A stretch of 64,000 nt of DNA from Romboutsia_C sp015668195 (GTDB taxonomy: Bacteria > Bacillota > Clostridia > Peptostreptococcales > Peptostreptococcaceae). The stretch covers positions 1 through 64,000 of the forward strand of contig NZ_JADPFC010000003.1 of the NCBI RefSeq assembly GCF_015668195.1, written 5' to 3'. The notes below the pieces were generated by a model. The model saw nothing but the letters and a program-made list of their open reading frames with translations, was not told the DNA's origin and searched no databases. Shown here one piece after another: positions 19,289-28,791 of this stretch. How positions within the stretch are numbered: position 1 is the first letter of the stretch; each line of letters starts with the position of its first letter. Position numbers and translations under genes: made by a program.

Positions 19289-20809
19289 TTGAAAACTATT
19301 ACTTTTGGAAGTTTATTAGAGAATCTACTATACTTATCAAATCAAAAGAAAAGTAGTTTGGCGAAGTATGTAGGTTATGATGTTTCTTATGTAAATAAGT
19401 GGATTCTTTCTAAACATCTTCCAAGCTCAAAAAGAATAAATGAAATATGTAAGAATATATCAGACTTTATTATGAAGTCTTTAAATGATAATACATTAGA
19501 TAATTTAATAGATTATTTTGAAATATCTTCTGATAGCAGTAATGAATTCATCGGAGAATATATAGAAACTAAACTTAAAGAAACTTATATGGATACTGTC
19601 AATGTAAACAATACCCAGGTAAAATCCATGCCTAAAACTACGCATTCAGAAGAATATTATAATAGTACTTCTTTAGTTAATCCAGGTATAATATATAAAA
19701 CTTTTTTTAAAGAATTAGGTTTTTATGCTGATAAAGACGAAGATTTAGAAGTGCTAATCTCTGTAAATTTACTTTATCTAAATCATAAAGATAAATTAAC
19801 ATTATCTAACTTAAAAGCTTTTTTAAATGAATTAAGTAAAAAAGTTAATGTTAAAGCAAGTTTTTTAATAGGTCTTAATGACTATGAAGAGGAGGATGTT
19901 ATTAATACTCTCCTTGCTATAAACTTAATTTCAACATCTACTTCACTTAATTTTAAACTATATAATTGTAGTATAAATTCCAATACTGCAATATTTGCAA
20001 TTAAAAATAAATTCTTATCTACAAATCTATTCTTTGAAGAAGGTGAGTGTATGTTTACAACAACCTCTAAAGATAGAAAATTAGTAGAAGATTTTTATGC
20101 TAATATAAAGTATACCTTAAAAAATAAAGGAAAACTTTTATATGATAAAAGAGACTGTACTTCTATGATAGAAAACCAAACTTATATTCAATATATAATG
20201 AACAATGATTTAAGGTGTCTTTTAGGCTCTATTAATGAATTCTTTATGCCTCCAGATTTATTCATGGAGATTGCTGAAAGAGTTTTTGGAGATAATAAAA
20301 AAATTATAAATGAGCTAAAAAAGATAAATGTATTCCTTCATAATGTTACTTATAAATCTAATCTTAAAGTACTTATATATGAATCAGAACTTAGAAAGTA
20401 TATGTCTTCGGGATGTTTACACTTTTTCAATATACCAGTAACTCTTACATTTAAAGAAAGAGAAAGGCATATTGAATATATAGAAAAAATATTAATGGAA
20501 TCTAACGATGTTGAAATACGATTAGTTGATGGAGATTTTGTTGATGACTTTAGAGAAAAAGAAAATCCATCTTTGTATCTATCTAAGAATTTAAAGTTTA
20601 CAAAAGTACATCCTAATTCTGGACAAAATGATTACTTTATAATAAGTGACAATGATTTTAAAAATATGTGTAATAATTTATTTGATACACTTTGGAATGA
20701 TAGAAAAGATATAGTATTAGATAAAAAAGAAGAAATATTAGATAGGATATCAAAATCTATAAGTTATACGCGAATAATAAGTGAAAATTTCGGAGAAAAT
20801 ATAGAGTAA
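19289..20809 (+). CDS. XRE-type HTH regulator with large uncharacterised C-terminal region
   Basis: 506 aa read from a TTG at 19289, chosen because GGGGGG lies 7 nt upstream; the frame itself is open further 5'. The N-terminal ~60 residues look like a Cro/CI helix-turn-helix (SSLAKYVGYDVSYVNKWILS). The remaining ~440 residues have no recognised domain. They are mixed alpha/beta with several Cys and contain a segment (about 140-270) that may be a sensory fold. It is divergent from the MFS gene and ends in its own terminator. A ligand-responsive regulator is the best guess. Confidence 0.75.
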   Translation: MKTITFGSLLENLLYLSNQKKSSLAKYVGYDVSYVNKWILSKHLPSSKRINEICKNISDFIMKSLNDNTLDNLIDYFEISSDSSNEFIGEYIETKLKETYMDTVNVNNTQVKSMPKTTHSEEYYNSTSLVNPGIIYKTFFKELGFYADKDEDLEVLISVNLLYLNHKDKLTLSNLKAFLNELSKKVNVKASFLIGLNDYEEEDVINTLLAINLISTSTSLNFKLYNCSINSNTAIFAIKNKFLSTNLFFEEGECMFTTTSKDRKLVEDFYANIKYTLKNKGKLLYDKRDCTSMIENQTYIQYIMNNDLRCLLGSINEFFMPPDLFMEIAERVFGDNKKIINELKKINVFLHNVTYKSNLKVLIYESELRKYMSSGCLHFFNIPVTLTFKERERHIEYIEKILMESNDVEIRLVDGDFVDDFREKENPSLYLSKNLKFTKVHPNSGQNDYFIISDNDFKNMCNNLFDTLWNDRKDIVLDKKEEILDRISKSISYTRIISENFGENIE

Positions 20810-20817
20810 AGTTGAAG

Positions 20818-20852
20818 CTGTAGAAAAGCCTTTTGCTATCTACAGTTTTTTT
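20818..20852 (+). terminator. Terminator of the XRE-type gene
   Basis: CTGTAGA pairs with TCTACAG (20839-20845), followed by T7. Confidence 0.85.
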
Positions 20853-20954
20853 GTACATTACATTATTGTAATATTATGTATTTTTATTGACAAACGATAA
20901 TTTTGTATTTATTATAGGTGTATAATATATATTTTTTAAGAGAGGTAAATAAAA

Positions 20955-21446
20955 ATGATAAAAAGCTTAAATTCTAAAATATTAAATGTTATTATATTAA
21001 TAGGAATATTTATTACAGGTGTTTTGCTCCTAGCTACACCAATGATAAGTATAGCTTTATTTAAAACACAAATACCTATATCACAACTTAACTCAATAAT
21101 GATTAATGTATCAATTTGTGTATACTTATGTTTTATACCTTATATGATATCTTTATTTAAATTAAAAAAACTTTGTAGATTAATTATAAAAAATATACCT
21201 TTTACTATGGCCAGTTCAAAAGCTCTAAAAACTATATCTATCTGTTCTTTTAGTGAGATTATTATATTTTCTGGATGCTTATTATATCTAAAGTACTTTG
21301 TAATCCCATTTAATGATACACTTATAATTCCAGCAATTATAGTAGTTACTTTTGTCTGCCTAGTTATAGGATTATTATGTCTTACTCTATCTCAATTATT
21401 TGAGACAGCTACAAAGATAAAAGATGAAAATGATAAAACAATTTAG
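20955..21446 (+). CDS. DUF2975-type membrane protein
   Basis: 163 aa with four hydrophobic segments (about 12-35, 50-72, 98-120, 128-150), the layout of DUF2975 proteins. The short HTH protein encoded 13 bp downstream is the usual partner of this family (YozG-like), so the pair is probably a small membrane-linked regulatory unit. AGAGAGG precedes the ATG. Function is unknown in the family. Confidence 0.8.
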   Translation: MIKSLNSKILNVIILIGIFITGVLLLATPMISIALFKTQIPISQLNSIMINVSICVYLCFIPYMISLFKLKKLCRLIIKNIPFTMASSKALKTISICSFSEIIIFSGCLLYLKYFVIPFNDTLIIPAIIVVTFVCLVIGLLCLTLSQLFETATKIKDENDKTI

Positions 21447-21459
21447 TGAGGAATATTTT

Positions 21460-21684
21460 ATGCCAATTCTTGTAAACTTAGATGTTATGATGGCTAAAAG
21501 AAAGATTAGTTCTACCCAACTCTCCAAGGAACTTGGTATAACTATGGCTAATCTATCTATATTAAAAAATAATAAAGCCAAAGCTGTAAGATTTACTACA
21601 TTAGATTCAATATGTAAAATACTAAACTGTCAACCAGGAGACATATTAGAATATGTAGATGAAGATGATGAAAGATTGAAGTAA
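21460..21684 (+). CDS. YozG-like Cro/CI transcriptional regulator
   Basis: 74-aa helix-turn-helix protein. The start is set at 21460 because GAGG lies 8 nt upstream and the product then begins MPILVNLDVMMAKRKIS, as in YozG-type proteins. The HTH is STQLSKELGITMANLSILKN, and the C-terminus LDSICKILNCQPGDILEY is diagnostic. The frame is open 12 codons further upstream, overlapping the DUF2975 gene, but has no better site. It is translationally close to its membrane partner. Confidence 0.88.
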   Translation: MPILVNLDVMMAKRKISSTQLSKELGITMANLSILKNNKAKAVRFTTLDSICKILNCQPGDILEYVDEDDERLK

Positions 21685-21692
21685 ATAATGCT

Positions 21693-21730
21693 AAAAAGGA
21701 GCTATATTAGATTTCTAATAGCTCCTTTTT
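21693..21730 (+). terminator. Terminator of the DUF2975/HTH pair
   Basis: AAAAAGGAGCTAT and ATAGCTCCTTTTT form a 13-bp stem with U-run. Confidence 0.9.
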
Positions 21731-21790
21731 AGTTTAGTATTAAAAAAAATTGTTATAAGTTCCACATTAAACTAGAACTTTTTTATTGTA

Positions 21791-21837
21791 TATATAAAAC
21801 AAGCTAGATATATACCATATCTAGCTTGTTTTATATA
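21791..21837 (-). terminator. Long perfect hairpin ending the BceAB-like operon
   Basis: A 21-bp perfect inverted repeat (21791-21811 and 21817-21837) with a 5-nt loop surrounds AACAAGCTAGATAT. It ends one base before the permease stop at 21838. Confidence 0.85.
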
Positions 21838-23847
21838 TTATGAATTTTTAACTATATTTTTATATCCAGTATAAGTTGCATAGAAATATCCAACATATAT
21901 AAACATAAATATTAACGCAGTTATTAAAGATGATAATCCGATATCTGGCTTGTTGTACATAGCTATAAACTCATTTGATACTTTTATACCAACTATAGAA
22001 TGTATAAATGCAAGACCTATTGGTAAACTAAAGTATATTAATGTTTGTATAAATATACTTTTATTTATCATTTTATCATTTGCACCTATTCTTCTTAGTG
22101 ATTTATATCTTTCTATACTATCACTTGCTTCTGATAACTGTTGTAATGCTAATACTGCCATACTAGATATTAAGAATATTATTCCTAGGTATATACCTAT
22201 AAATAACATAGTTGTTGTCATACCTTTACTTTCTGCATATACTTGAGCCTTAGTTTCTCCATAGATAAATGGTGAGTTTTTATAGTCAATCTTATCATTT
22301 TTAAAATCATCAAATAACTTAGATAATTTTTCTTCCGATTGCTTGCTGTTTTCTCCAAAATTCACATTTAAATAAGATTCTCTAACTTTAAGTTTGTTTG
22401 TTAAATCATCATTAACTACTATAGTAAACATATTGTCAGCTATAGCAGTTGTATGAAGAGAGTCCTCTATAACCTTTTCATTTTTAACCTTATATTCTTT
22501 TTTATCTATTTTTATCTCTTTATTATTTTCTAAAAAGTTATTTATTATTTTGCTAGCCATATTATTATTTGACATAATTAAAACTTCATTCTTACCTAAA
22601 TCTATGCTTTTTTTACACTCTAGTTTTCTTATGTCATTGTATTCTGATATTTTTATAAAATTAGCATCTAAGTCTTCTATCTTGTTTAAATTCTTTTGAT
22701 TTTCCTTATCTAAACCTTTATTTAGATTCTTCATTTCAAAACCTGACTCATATGTATTATAGTATACATATTTGTCTTTATCATTAAATTTAAATCCTAA
22801 ATTATTTAAAGCTTCTTTTATACTCTTAACTTTCTCATCTTCATGTGCAAATATTCTCGCACTGGCATCAAATGGTGTTGTTTTCTCAAGTCCTTTTTCT
22901 AATGCATTTTTAAATCCTATTCCAGTTGATAACATCCCCATAGTTAAAAATAACATTAGACATATAATAGACATTGATATAAAGTTTGTATTAATTTTAC
23001 TATTTATTTGCTTTGTTATAAAAATATTTAATCCTTTAAAATAAATATTTTTACTATTTTTAAATATATATAATCCAAATCCAGCTAAACTATAGAAAAA
23101 TAAGAATGTACCAACTACACCAAGTCCTATTGACATTGAAAATCTTATATCTTCAACATTAAGTCCAACATCTAATATTAACTTATATGCAGTTCCTATT
23201 GAAATTAAGCATAAAATAAATGTTATTAAATATATAATTGGATTTTTAAATCTTATATTTTCATTCTTTTTCCCTGCTGTTAGTAAATCTATTATCTTGT
23301 ATCTAGATATTATAATTACATTAAATGCCATAACAATTAAAAATATTATTCCAAAATATATTATGGTTTTTATTATTGCACTTGTAGAAAGAATAAATTT
23401 ATACTCACTCATACTTACGTCAAATAATTTAGATGTAAATAATGATAACCCTTGACTCATTATTAGCCCTAATATAAGTCCACTTGCTAATGATATCACT
23501 CCAACTATAAATGTCTCTAAGATTAGTATTTTAGATATTTTTCCTTTACCCATACCTAAAGTCATATATATTCCAAGCTCTTTTTTACGTTTTTTTATTA
23601 AAAAATTATTTGCATATAATATTAAGCTACCTAAGATAAATGATACAAATATAGATATTCCACCTATAATCTTAGATAGTGTATCTACAAATCCCATTGT
23701 TGAATTATTCATCTCTAAAACAGCTTTTTGAGATTCTATTGAATTAAAGCTATAGAATATACTTACAGCTAAAGTTAGAGTTAAAAAATATATAGCATAA
23801 TCTTTGAAGCTCTTTTTTACATTTCCTATTGCTATTTTAGAATACAT
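21838..23847 (-). CDS. BceB/FtsX-type ABC transporter permease
   Basis: About 669 aa. The start is set at the ATG at 23847 (MYSKIAIGNVKKSFK), ten bases after GGAGGT. Frames opening earlier would begin inside that site. The protein has ten predicted membrane segments in the BceB arrangement, with a large extracytoplasmic domain (about 300-540) that in this family recognises lipid II-cycle antibiotics. FtsX-type domains are at the N-terminal (about 60-200) and C-terminal ends. It overlaps the ATPase gene by 11 bp. No BceRS-type two-component pair is adjacent, so control is probably from elsewhere. Confidence 0.88.
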   Translation of the reverse strand: MYSKIAIGNVKKSFKDYAIYFLTLTLAVSIFYSFNSIESQKAVLEMNNSTMGFVDTLSKIIGGISIFVSFILGSLILYANNFLIKKRKKELGIYMTLGMGKGKISKILILETFIVGVISLASGLILGLIMSQGLSLFTSKLFDVSMSEYKFILSTSAIIKTIIYFGIIFLIVMAFNVIIISRYKIIDLLTAGKKNENIRFKNPIIYLITFILCLISIGTAYKLILDVGLNVEDIRFSMSIGLGVVGTFLFFYSLAGFGLYIFKNSKNIYFKGLNIFITKQINSKINTNFISMSIICLMLFLTMGMLSTGIGFKNALEKGLEKTTPFDASARIFAHEDEKVKSIKEALNNLGFKFNDKDKYVYYNTYESGFEMKNLNKGLDKENQKNLNKIEDLDANFIKISEYNDIRKLECKKSIDLGKNEVLIMSNNNMASKIINNFLENNKEIKIDKKEYKVKNEKVIEDSLHTTAIADNMFTIVVNDDLTNKLKVRESYLNVNFGENSKQSEEKLSKLFDDFKNDKIDYKNSPFIYGETKAQVYAESKGMTTTMLFIGIYLGIIFLISSMAVLALQQLSEASDSIERYKSLRRIGANDKMINKSIFIQTLIYFSLPIGLAFIHSIVGIKVSNEFIAMYNKPDIGLSSLITALIFMFIYVGYFYATYTGYKNIVKNS

Positions 23848-24604
23848 CGTTGTCATCACCTCCAAGAAGTGTTATAACCTCTATAATTCTATTGAAAAAC
23901 TCTTTTCTAGTATCATTGCCTCTTACTAATTCACTAAATATTTTTCCATCTTTTATAAATAGAATTCTATGAGCATAACTTGCAGTGAAAGCATCATGTG
24001 TAACCATAAGTATAGTTGTTTTTAAATCTTGATTTAGACTTTCAAATCTTTCTAATAATAATCTTGCTGCTTTTGAATCTAAAGCTCCTGTAGGTTCGTC
24101 TGCAAGTACTAATGATGGATTTGTAACTATTGCTCTTGCAGATGCTACTCTTTGCTTTTGCCCTCCTGATATTTGGTATGGATATTTATTTAATACTTTT
24201 TCTATTTCTAGGTATTTTGCTACTTCTTTTACTTTAGAATCTATATTAGATGGCTTCTCCCCTTTTATAGTAAGAGCTAATGCTATATTTTCATAGTTTG
24301 TTAAAGTATCTAAAAGATTAAAGTCTTGAAATATAAATCCTAGCTCATTTTGTCTAAACTTATCTAATTTTTTTGATTTTAAATTCGTTATATTTTGGCC
24401 ATTTATTATTATATTTCCTGTAGATACGTTATCTATTGTCGATATACAATTTAGTAAAGTCGTCTTACCACTTCCTGAAGGACCCATTATACCAACAAAT
24501 TCACCTTCATCTACTCTAAAACTTATATTATCGATTGCCTTTGTTATATTATCTTTGTTCCCGTAGTATTTTTCTATATTTTCAACTTTTAATATATTAT
24601 TCAT
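23837..24604 (-). CDS. BceA-type ABC transporter ATPase
   Basis: 255-aa ATPase of the MacB/BceA group. Walker A GPSGSGKTT, Q-loop FIFQDFNLLDTLT, signature ISGGQKQRVA, Walker B LVLADEPTGALD and switch His in MVTHDAF are all intact. It is upstream of and coupled to the FtsX-type permease. It likely powers removal of, or sensing of, cell-wall-active peptides. The 219-bp upstream gap holds its promoter and that of the divergent zinc-ribbon gene. Confidence 0.92.
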   Translation of the reverse strand: MNNILKVENIEKYYGNKDNITKAIDNISFRVDEGEFVGIMGPSGSGKTTLLNCISTIDNVSTGNIIINGQNITNLKSKKLDKFRQNELGFIFQDFNLLDTLTNYENIALALTIKGEKPSNIDSKVKEVAKYLEIEKVLNKYPYQISGGQKQRVASARAIVTNPSLVLADEPTGALDSKAARLLLERFESLNQDLKTTILMVTHDAFTASYAHRILFIKDGKIFSELVRGNDTRKEFFNRIIEVITLLGGDDNDVF

Positions 24605-24823
24605 TTAATAACCTCCTTAGATTTCTTATATATGTATTTTATACTAAATCCAAAAATCTACATATTTATTTATCTTTCATTTTCATTACACTTTTGTAAG
24701 ATTTTATAATTTTCTAATATCTCTTATTGTCTAATTTAGGTATATGTAACCATATTGCAACCAAATTCGTCTAAATATCTCTTACAATTATACTAATTAC
24801 TTATTTACTAGGGGGAATACTTT

Positions 24824-25018
24824 ATGAACTGTTTAAGATGTGACACAAGCCTTGAATTTTTAAAAGAATATAGATTTGATTCGCAAGAGGCTGACCGTGG
24901 ATTTTTTAAAGCTATCTTTGATGTAGAGGAACATTTAATATTTAAAATTTACGTCTGTCCTAAATGTAGACATACAGAATTTATATATACAGGTAAATCA
25001 ACTTGGGTTGATTTATAA
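24824..25018 (+). CDS. Small zinc-ribbon protein
   Basis: 64 aa with two Cys pairs, NCLRCD at residues 2-6 and VCPKCRH near 44-50, forming a typical zinc ribbon around a short helical middle (KEYRFDSQEADRGFFK). GGGGG precedes the ATG. Such proteins are common in Firmicutes and are usually described only as nucleic-acid- or zinc-binding. It is divergent from the BceAB-like operon and has its own terminator; no functional tie is visible. Confidence 0.75.
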   Translation: MNCLRCDTSLEFLKEYRFDSQEADRGFFKAIFDVEEHLIFKIYVCPKCRHTEFIYTGKSTWVDL

Positions 25019-25020
25019 CA

Positions 25021-25056
25021 AAAAAAAGATGATTCTAATATTAGAATCATCTTTTT
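25021..25056 (+). terminator. Bidirectional terminator
   Basis: A 34-bp perfect palindrome centred on CTAATATTAG with A7 and T5 flanks separates the zinc-ribbon gene from the convergent ABC exporter. Confidence 0.9.
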
Positions 25057-25071
25057 ATTATATCTAACATA

Positions 25072-26772
25072 CTATTTCCTATGAAGTTTTGAATAAACTC
25101 CACCTTTTTCTATAAGTTCCTTATGAGTTCCTCTCTCCTCTATACCTTTTTCCGTTAATACTACTATCTCATCTGCATTTTTTATAGTTGATAATCTATG
25201 AGCTACAACTAAATTTGTTCTATCTTTGCTTAATTCTTCTAATGATTTTTGTATTTCATATTCTGTAACGTTGTCAAGGGCTGATGTCGCTTCATCTAGT
25301 ATCATTATTGGAGGATTTTTTAAGAATATCCTAGCTATAGAAATTCTTTGTTTTTGTCCTCCTGATAATTTAACTCCTCTTTCTCCTATATATGTATCAT
25401 AACCTTTAGGAAGAGTTTGTATAAAATCATGTATTTTAGCCTTTTTACAAGCGTCTACTATTTCTTCATCAGTAGCACCAGTTTTTCCTATTACAATATT
25501 ATCTCTTATAGTTCCTGTAAATAAAAATACATCCTGTGCTACAACACCTATATTTTTTCTTAAGGAATCTAAACTTACGTCTTTAATATTTATTCCATCT
25601 ATTTTTATACTACCTTCGTCAAAATCAAAAAACCTAGGTATAAGGTTACATAGAGTTGTTTTTCCTCCGCCTGATGGACCAACTAAAGCTATTGTTTTTC
25701 CCGCTTCTATAGATAAATTTAAATTATCTAAAACTTGATTTTCATCTTCATATGTAAAAGATACATTTTCTATTTCTATATTACCTTTTACATTTCTAAG
25801 TTCTATTGAATTTTTGGCTTCCTTTTCTGTTTCTTCATTTATTATTTCCATAAATCTTTCAAATCCTGTCATACCATTTTGGTATTGTTCAGTAAAGTTT
25901 ATTAATTTTCTAATTGGTTGTATAAACATTTTTACATATAAAAGATACGCTGCAAAATCACCTAAAGTTATACGGTTCATATAAGTGAAATATCCTGCTA
26001 CTATTAAAACAACTAGCTCTAATAAATCTATAAATAAAAACATTCCTGAAAAATACTGTGCCATAACTTTATATGCACTTTCTCTCGCGTATTTAAATAT
26101 ATTATTAGATTTATTAAACTTTTCTAATTCCTCTTCTTGGGTACAGAATGATTTAGTAACTTTCATACCTGCTATACTATTTTCTAAAGTAGCATTTACA
26201 TCACCAGTTTTTACTCTAGTTTCTTTAAATGCCTTATTCATTCTCTTTCTTTGAGTTATAGCATATAAAAGTATTATAGGTAATATAGCAAAAACTATTA
26301 GTGTAAGTTCTATATTTATTCCTAATAGTATAAAGAATGAACCAAATAACATTACAATAGATATGAATAAGTCTTCTGGTCCATGATGAGCCAATTCAGA
26401 TATTTCCATAAGGTCATTTATTATTCTAGACATTATAACACCTGTTTTATTATTATTAAAATAAGAACTTGGAAGTTTTTGAAGATGAGTAAATACATAG
26501 CTTCTCATATCAGCTTGCATCCTTACTCCAACCACATGCCCCCAATATTGCATAAAATAGTTTAATCCTGCTTTTATAATAAATATAACTAATAAAGATA
26601 TTGCAAATACAGCTAACATTCTTGTATCTTTATTTGGAACAACATCATCCATTATACTTCTAGTTATCATTGGATAAACTAAGTCACATAGTGCCACCGT
26701 GAAAGCAGCTAGTAAATCAAGTACAAACAATTTTTTATAAGGTTTGTAATATTTTATGAATTCTTTTATCAT
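25072..26772 (-). CDS. Homodimer-type ABC exporter (BmrA/MsbA-like)
   Basis: 566 aa: six membrane segments (about 15-310) and one nucleotide-binding domain (about 340-560). Walker A is GPSGGGKTT, signature LSGGQKQRIS, Walker B IMILDEATSALD with the catalytic Glu, and switch His in VVAHRLST. All sites are canonical, in contrast to the heterodimer at 3912-7974, so it probably works as a homodimer. Substrate is unknown: drugs, lipids or peptides. GGAGG precedes the ATG. It looks monocistronic. Confidence 0.92.
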   Translation of the reverse strand: MIKEFIKYYKPYKKLFVLDLLAAFTVALCDLVYPMITRSIMDDVVPNKDTRMLAVFAISLLVIFIIKAGLNYFMQYWGHVVGVRMQADMRSYVFTHLQKLPSSYFNNNKTGVIMSRIINDLMEISELAHHGPEDLFISIVMLFGSFFILLGINIELTLIVFAILPIILLYAITQRKRMNKAFKETRVKTGDVNATLENSIAGMKVTKSFCTQEEELEKFNKSNNIFKYARESAYKVMAQYFSGMFLFIDLLELVVLIVAGYFTYMNRITLGDFAAYLLYVKMFIQPIRKLINFTEQYQNGMTGFERFMEIINEETEKEAKNSIELRNVKGNIEIENVSFTYEDENQVLDNLNLSIEAGKTIALVGPSGGGKTTLCNLIPRFFDFDEGSIKIDGINIKDVSLDSLRKNIGVVAQDVFLFTGTIRDNIVIGKTGATDEEIVDACKKAKIHDFIQTLPKGYDTYIGERGVKLSGGQKQRISIARIFLKNPPIMILDEATSALDNVTEYEIQKSLEELSKDRTNLVVAHRLSTIKNADEIVVLTEKGIEERGTHKELIEKGGVYSKLHRK

Positions 26773-26947
26773 TGTTTACCTCCATCTTTCAATATATTTA
26801 TATACTGTATATAATATTTTAAAACTATTTTATATTTTAAAAATTTTATGTACTCCACATAATTATATTTCTAATTTATGTATAAGTAAATGATATCTAT
26901 ATTATTCTTAGAAATAATGTAATTTATATAATGAGCACCAAAGAATA

Positions 26948-26990
26948 AAAGTTGTATAAGAATTACACTCATCCTCATACAACTTTTAGT
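26948..26990 (-). terminator. Terminator of the yclNOPQ operon
   Basis: AAAAGTTGTAT pairs with ATACAACTTTT across a loop of about 15 nt, just after the binding-protein gene. Confidence 0.75.
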
Positions 26991-27008
26991 AAATTACATT
27001 TATTTGTA

Positions 27009-27968
27009 TTATTTGCTTATTGCTTCATCTACCTCATCTAACATAGTATTTGTAGATATTATTCCACCATCACTTAAATACCATGAATGAGTATCTAGAT
27101 AAACTATATTTCCATCTTTAGCTGCCCTAGTATTATTTATTAATTCATTATTTAATATTTCCTGTGCTGGCTTTTGACCTTCGCCACTAGATATAACTGA
27201 TTTATCAACAACAAATATATAATCTGAATCTTGGCTTGCTATATATTCAAATGAAACATCTTGTCCATGATCTGAATTTTTTACATTTTCATCAGTTTCT
27301 TTAAATCCTAAATTCTTATATATTATCCCAAATCTTGATTCTGCTCCAAGTACACTCAATGATCCATCACTAATCATTAATGTTGTTGCATTTAAATCTT
27401 TTTCTTTTACTTTATTATTTATTTCTTTTACTTTTTTATTTATCTTCGCTAACTCAGTATCTACCTGTTCTTCTTTATCAAATATGTCTCCTATAACTTC
27501 CATATTGTGAGTAAAAGATTCCATGTACTTACCATCTTCTTTTGATAATGATATAGTTGGCGCTATTTCCGTAAATTTATCATAGAAACTATGTTGCCTT
27601 CCATTTATTATTATTAAGTCTGGCTTAAGTTCATTTACCTTTTCTAAGTTTGGTTCTTTTAAGCCTCCAACATTTCCGTATTTAGATCCTTTGTATTCGC
27701 TTAAATATTCTGGTATCGAAGATGATTGCGGAGTTCCTACTACACCATCTATACCTAAACTTTGCATTGCATCTAATGCTGCATAGTCAAAAACTACCAC
27801 TCTCTTAGGATTAACTCCTACCTCTGTAGTTCCTAAGGCATGCTCTACTTTAACTGTTTCATCTGCTTTAGATGCAACTTCTTTATTGCCTTTATTTGAA
27901 AATACTAATGCCCCTCCTATTAATCCTGCTATAACTAAACCTGATATAGCTGCTACTTTTTTATTCAT
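27009..27968 (-). CDS. yclQ: Siderophore-binding protein, YclQ/FatB type
   Basis: Extracytoplasmic substrate-binding protein (319 aa) of the FecB/TroA-like fold, with VNPKRVVVFDYAALDAMQSL and LKPDLIIINGRQ typical of YclQ/FatB petrobactin binders. The N-terminus (MNKKVAAISGLVIAGLIGG) is a hydrophobic signal or anchor, but it has no lipobox Cys where most Gram-positive homologues are lipoproteins. It is the last gene of a four-gene operon in the B. subtilis yclNOPQ order. The exact siderophore is inferred from the family. Confidence 0.87.
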   Translation of the reverse strand: MNKKVAAISGLVIAGLIGGALVFSNKGNKEVASKADETVKVEHALGTTEVGVNPKRVVVFDYAALDAMQSLGIDGVVGTPQSSSIPEYLSEYKGSKYGNVGGLKEPNLEKVNELKPDLIIINGRQHSFYDKFTEIAPTISLSKEDGKYMESFTHNMEVIGDIFDKEEQVDTELAKINKKVKEINNKVKEKDLNATTLMISDGSLSVLGAESRFGIIYKNLGFKETDENVKNSDHGQDVSFEYIASQDSDYIFVVDKSVISSGEGQKPAQEILNNELINNTRAAKDGNIVYLDTHSWYLSDGGIISTNTMLDEVDEAISK

Positions 27969-28035
27969 AATAAGTCCTCCTAATAATTTTTATTACTTTA
28001 TATTGATTATCTTTATCATTAAAATTTTAAATTTT

Positions 28036-28791
28036 TTAGAAATAAATACAAATTTTATCTCCATTTATCTCTTGGATATCAAATTCCATCTCATATATTT
28101 CTTCTAGTACTTCTTTTTTTATTATCTCATCAGTCTTTCCATACCTTGCTATTTTTCCATCTTTAAGTGCTACTATGTAATCTGAATAACAAGATGTATA
28201 ATTTATATCATGCATAACTAAAATTACAGTCTTTCCTAGCTCATCACATAAATTTCTAAGTACCTTCATCATTTCAACTGAGTGCTTCATGTCTAAATTA
28301 TTAAGTGGTTCATCTAAAAATACATATTCTGTATTTTGAGCTATAACCATTGCTATATAAGCTCTTTGTCTTTGTCCTCCACTTAATTCATCTAAGTATC
28401 TATCTTCTATATCTTTAAGCTTCATATATTCTATTGCTTCATCTATATATTTATTATCTTCTTCGGTAAGCCTTCCTTGGCTATGTGGAAACCTTCCAAA
28501 AGCAACAAGTTCCCTTATTGTAAGCTTTAGATTTATATGATTAGATTGTTTTAATATAGCTATCTTAGTAGATAATTCTTTATTGTCCCAATCTTCTAAT
28601 CTTTTTCCATCTATAATAACTTCTCCACCATCTTTTTTCATTAACCTAGTTATTATAGATAAGGCAGTACTTTTTCCAGCTCCATTTGGTCCTATAAAAG
28701 ATGTTATTTTTCCTTTTTCTATATTTATTGAAACATTATCAACAACTGGTTTATTTGAATATTTTTTTATTATATCTTTTACTACTATCAT
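28036..28791 (-). CDS. yclP: Siderophore ABC transporter ATPase, YclP type
   Basis: 251-aa FepC-type ATPase. Walker A GPNGAGKST, signature LSGGQRQRAY, Walker B YVFLDEPLNNLD and switch His in MHDINYTS are present. The ATG overlaps the stop codon of the upstream permease gene by one base (TAATG). It energises iron-siderophore import through the two permeases. The whole operon lies behind a Fur box. Confidence 0.92.
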   Translation of the reverse strand: MIVVKDIIKKYSNKPVVDNVSINIEKGKITSFIGPNGAGKSTALSIITRLMKKDGGEVIIDGKRLEDWDNKELSTKIAILKQSNHINLKLTIRELVAFGRFPHSQGRLTEEDNKYIDEAIEYMKLKDIEDRYLDELSGGQRQRAYIAMVIAQNTEYVFLDEPLNNLDMKHSVEMMKVLRNLCDELGKTVILVMHDINYTSCYSDYIVALKDGKIARYGKTDEIIKKEVLEEIYEMEFDIQEINGDKICIYF

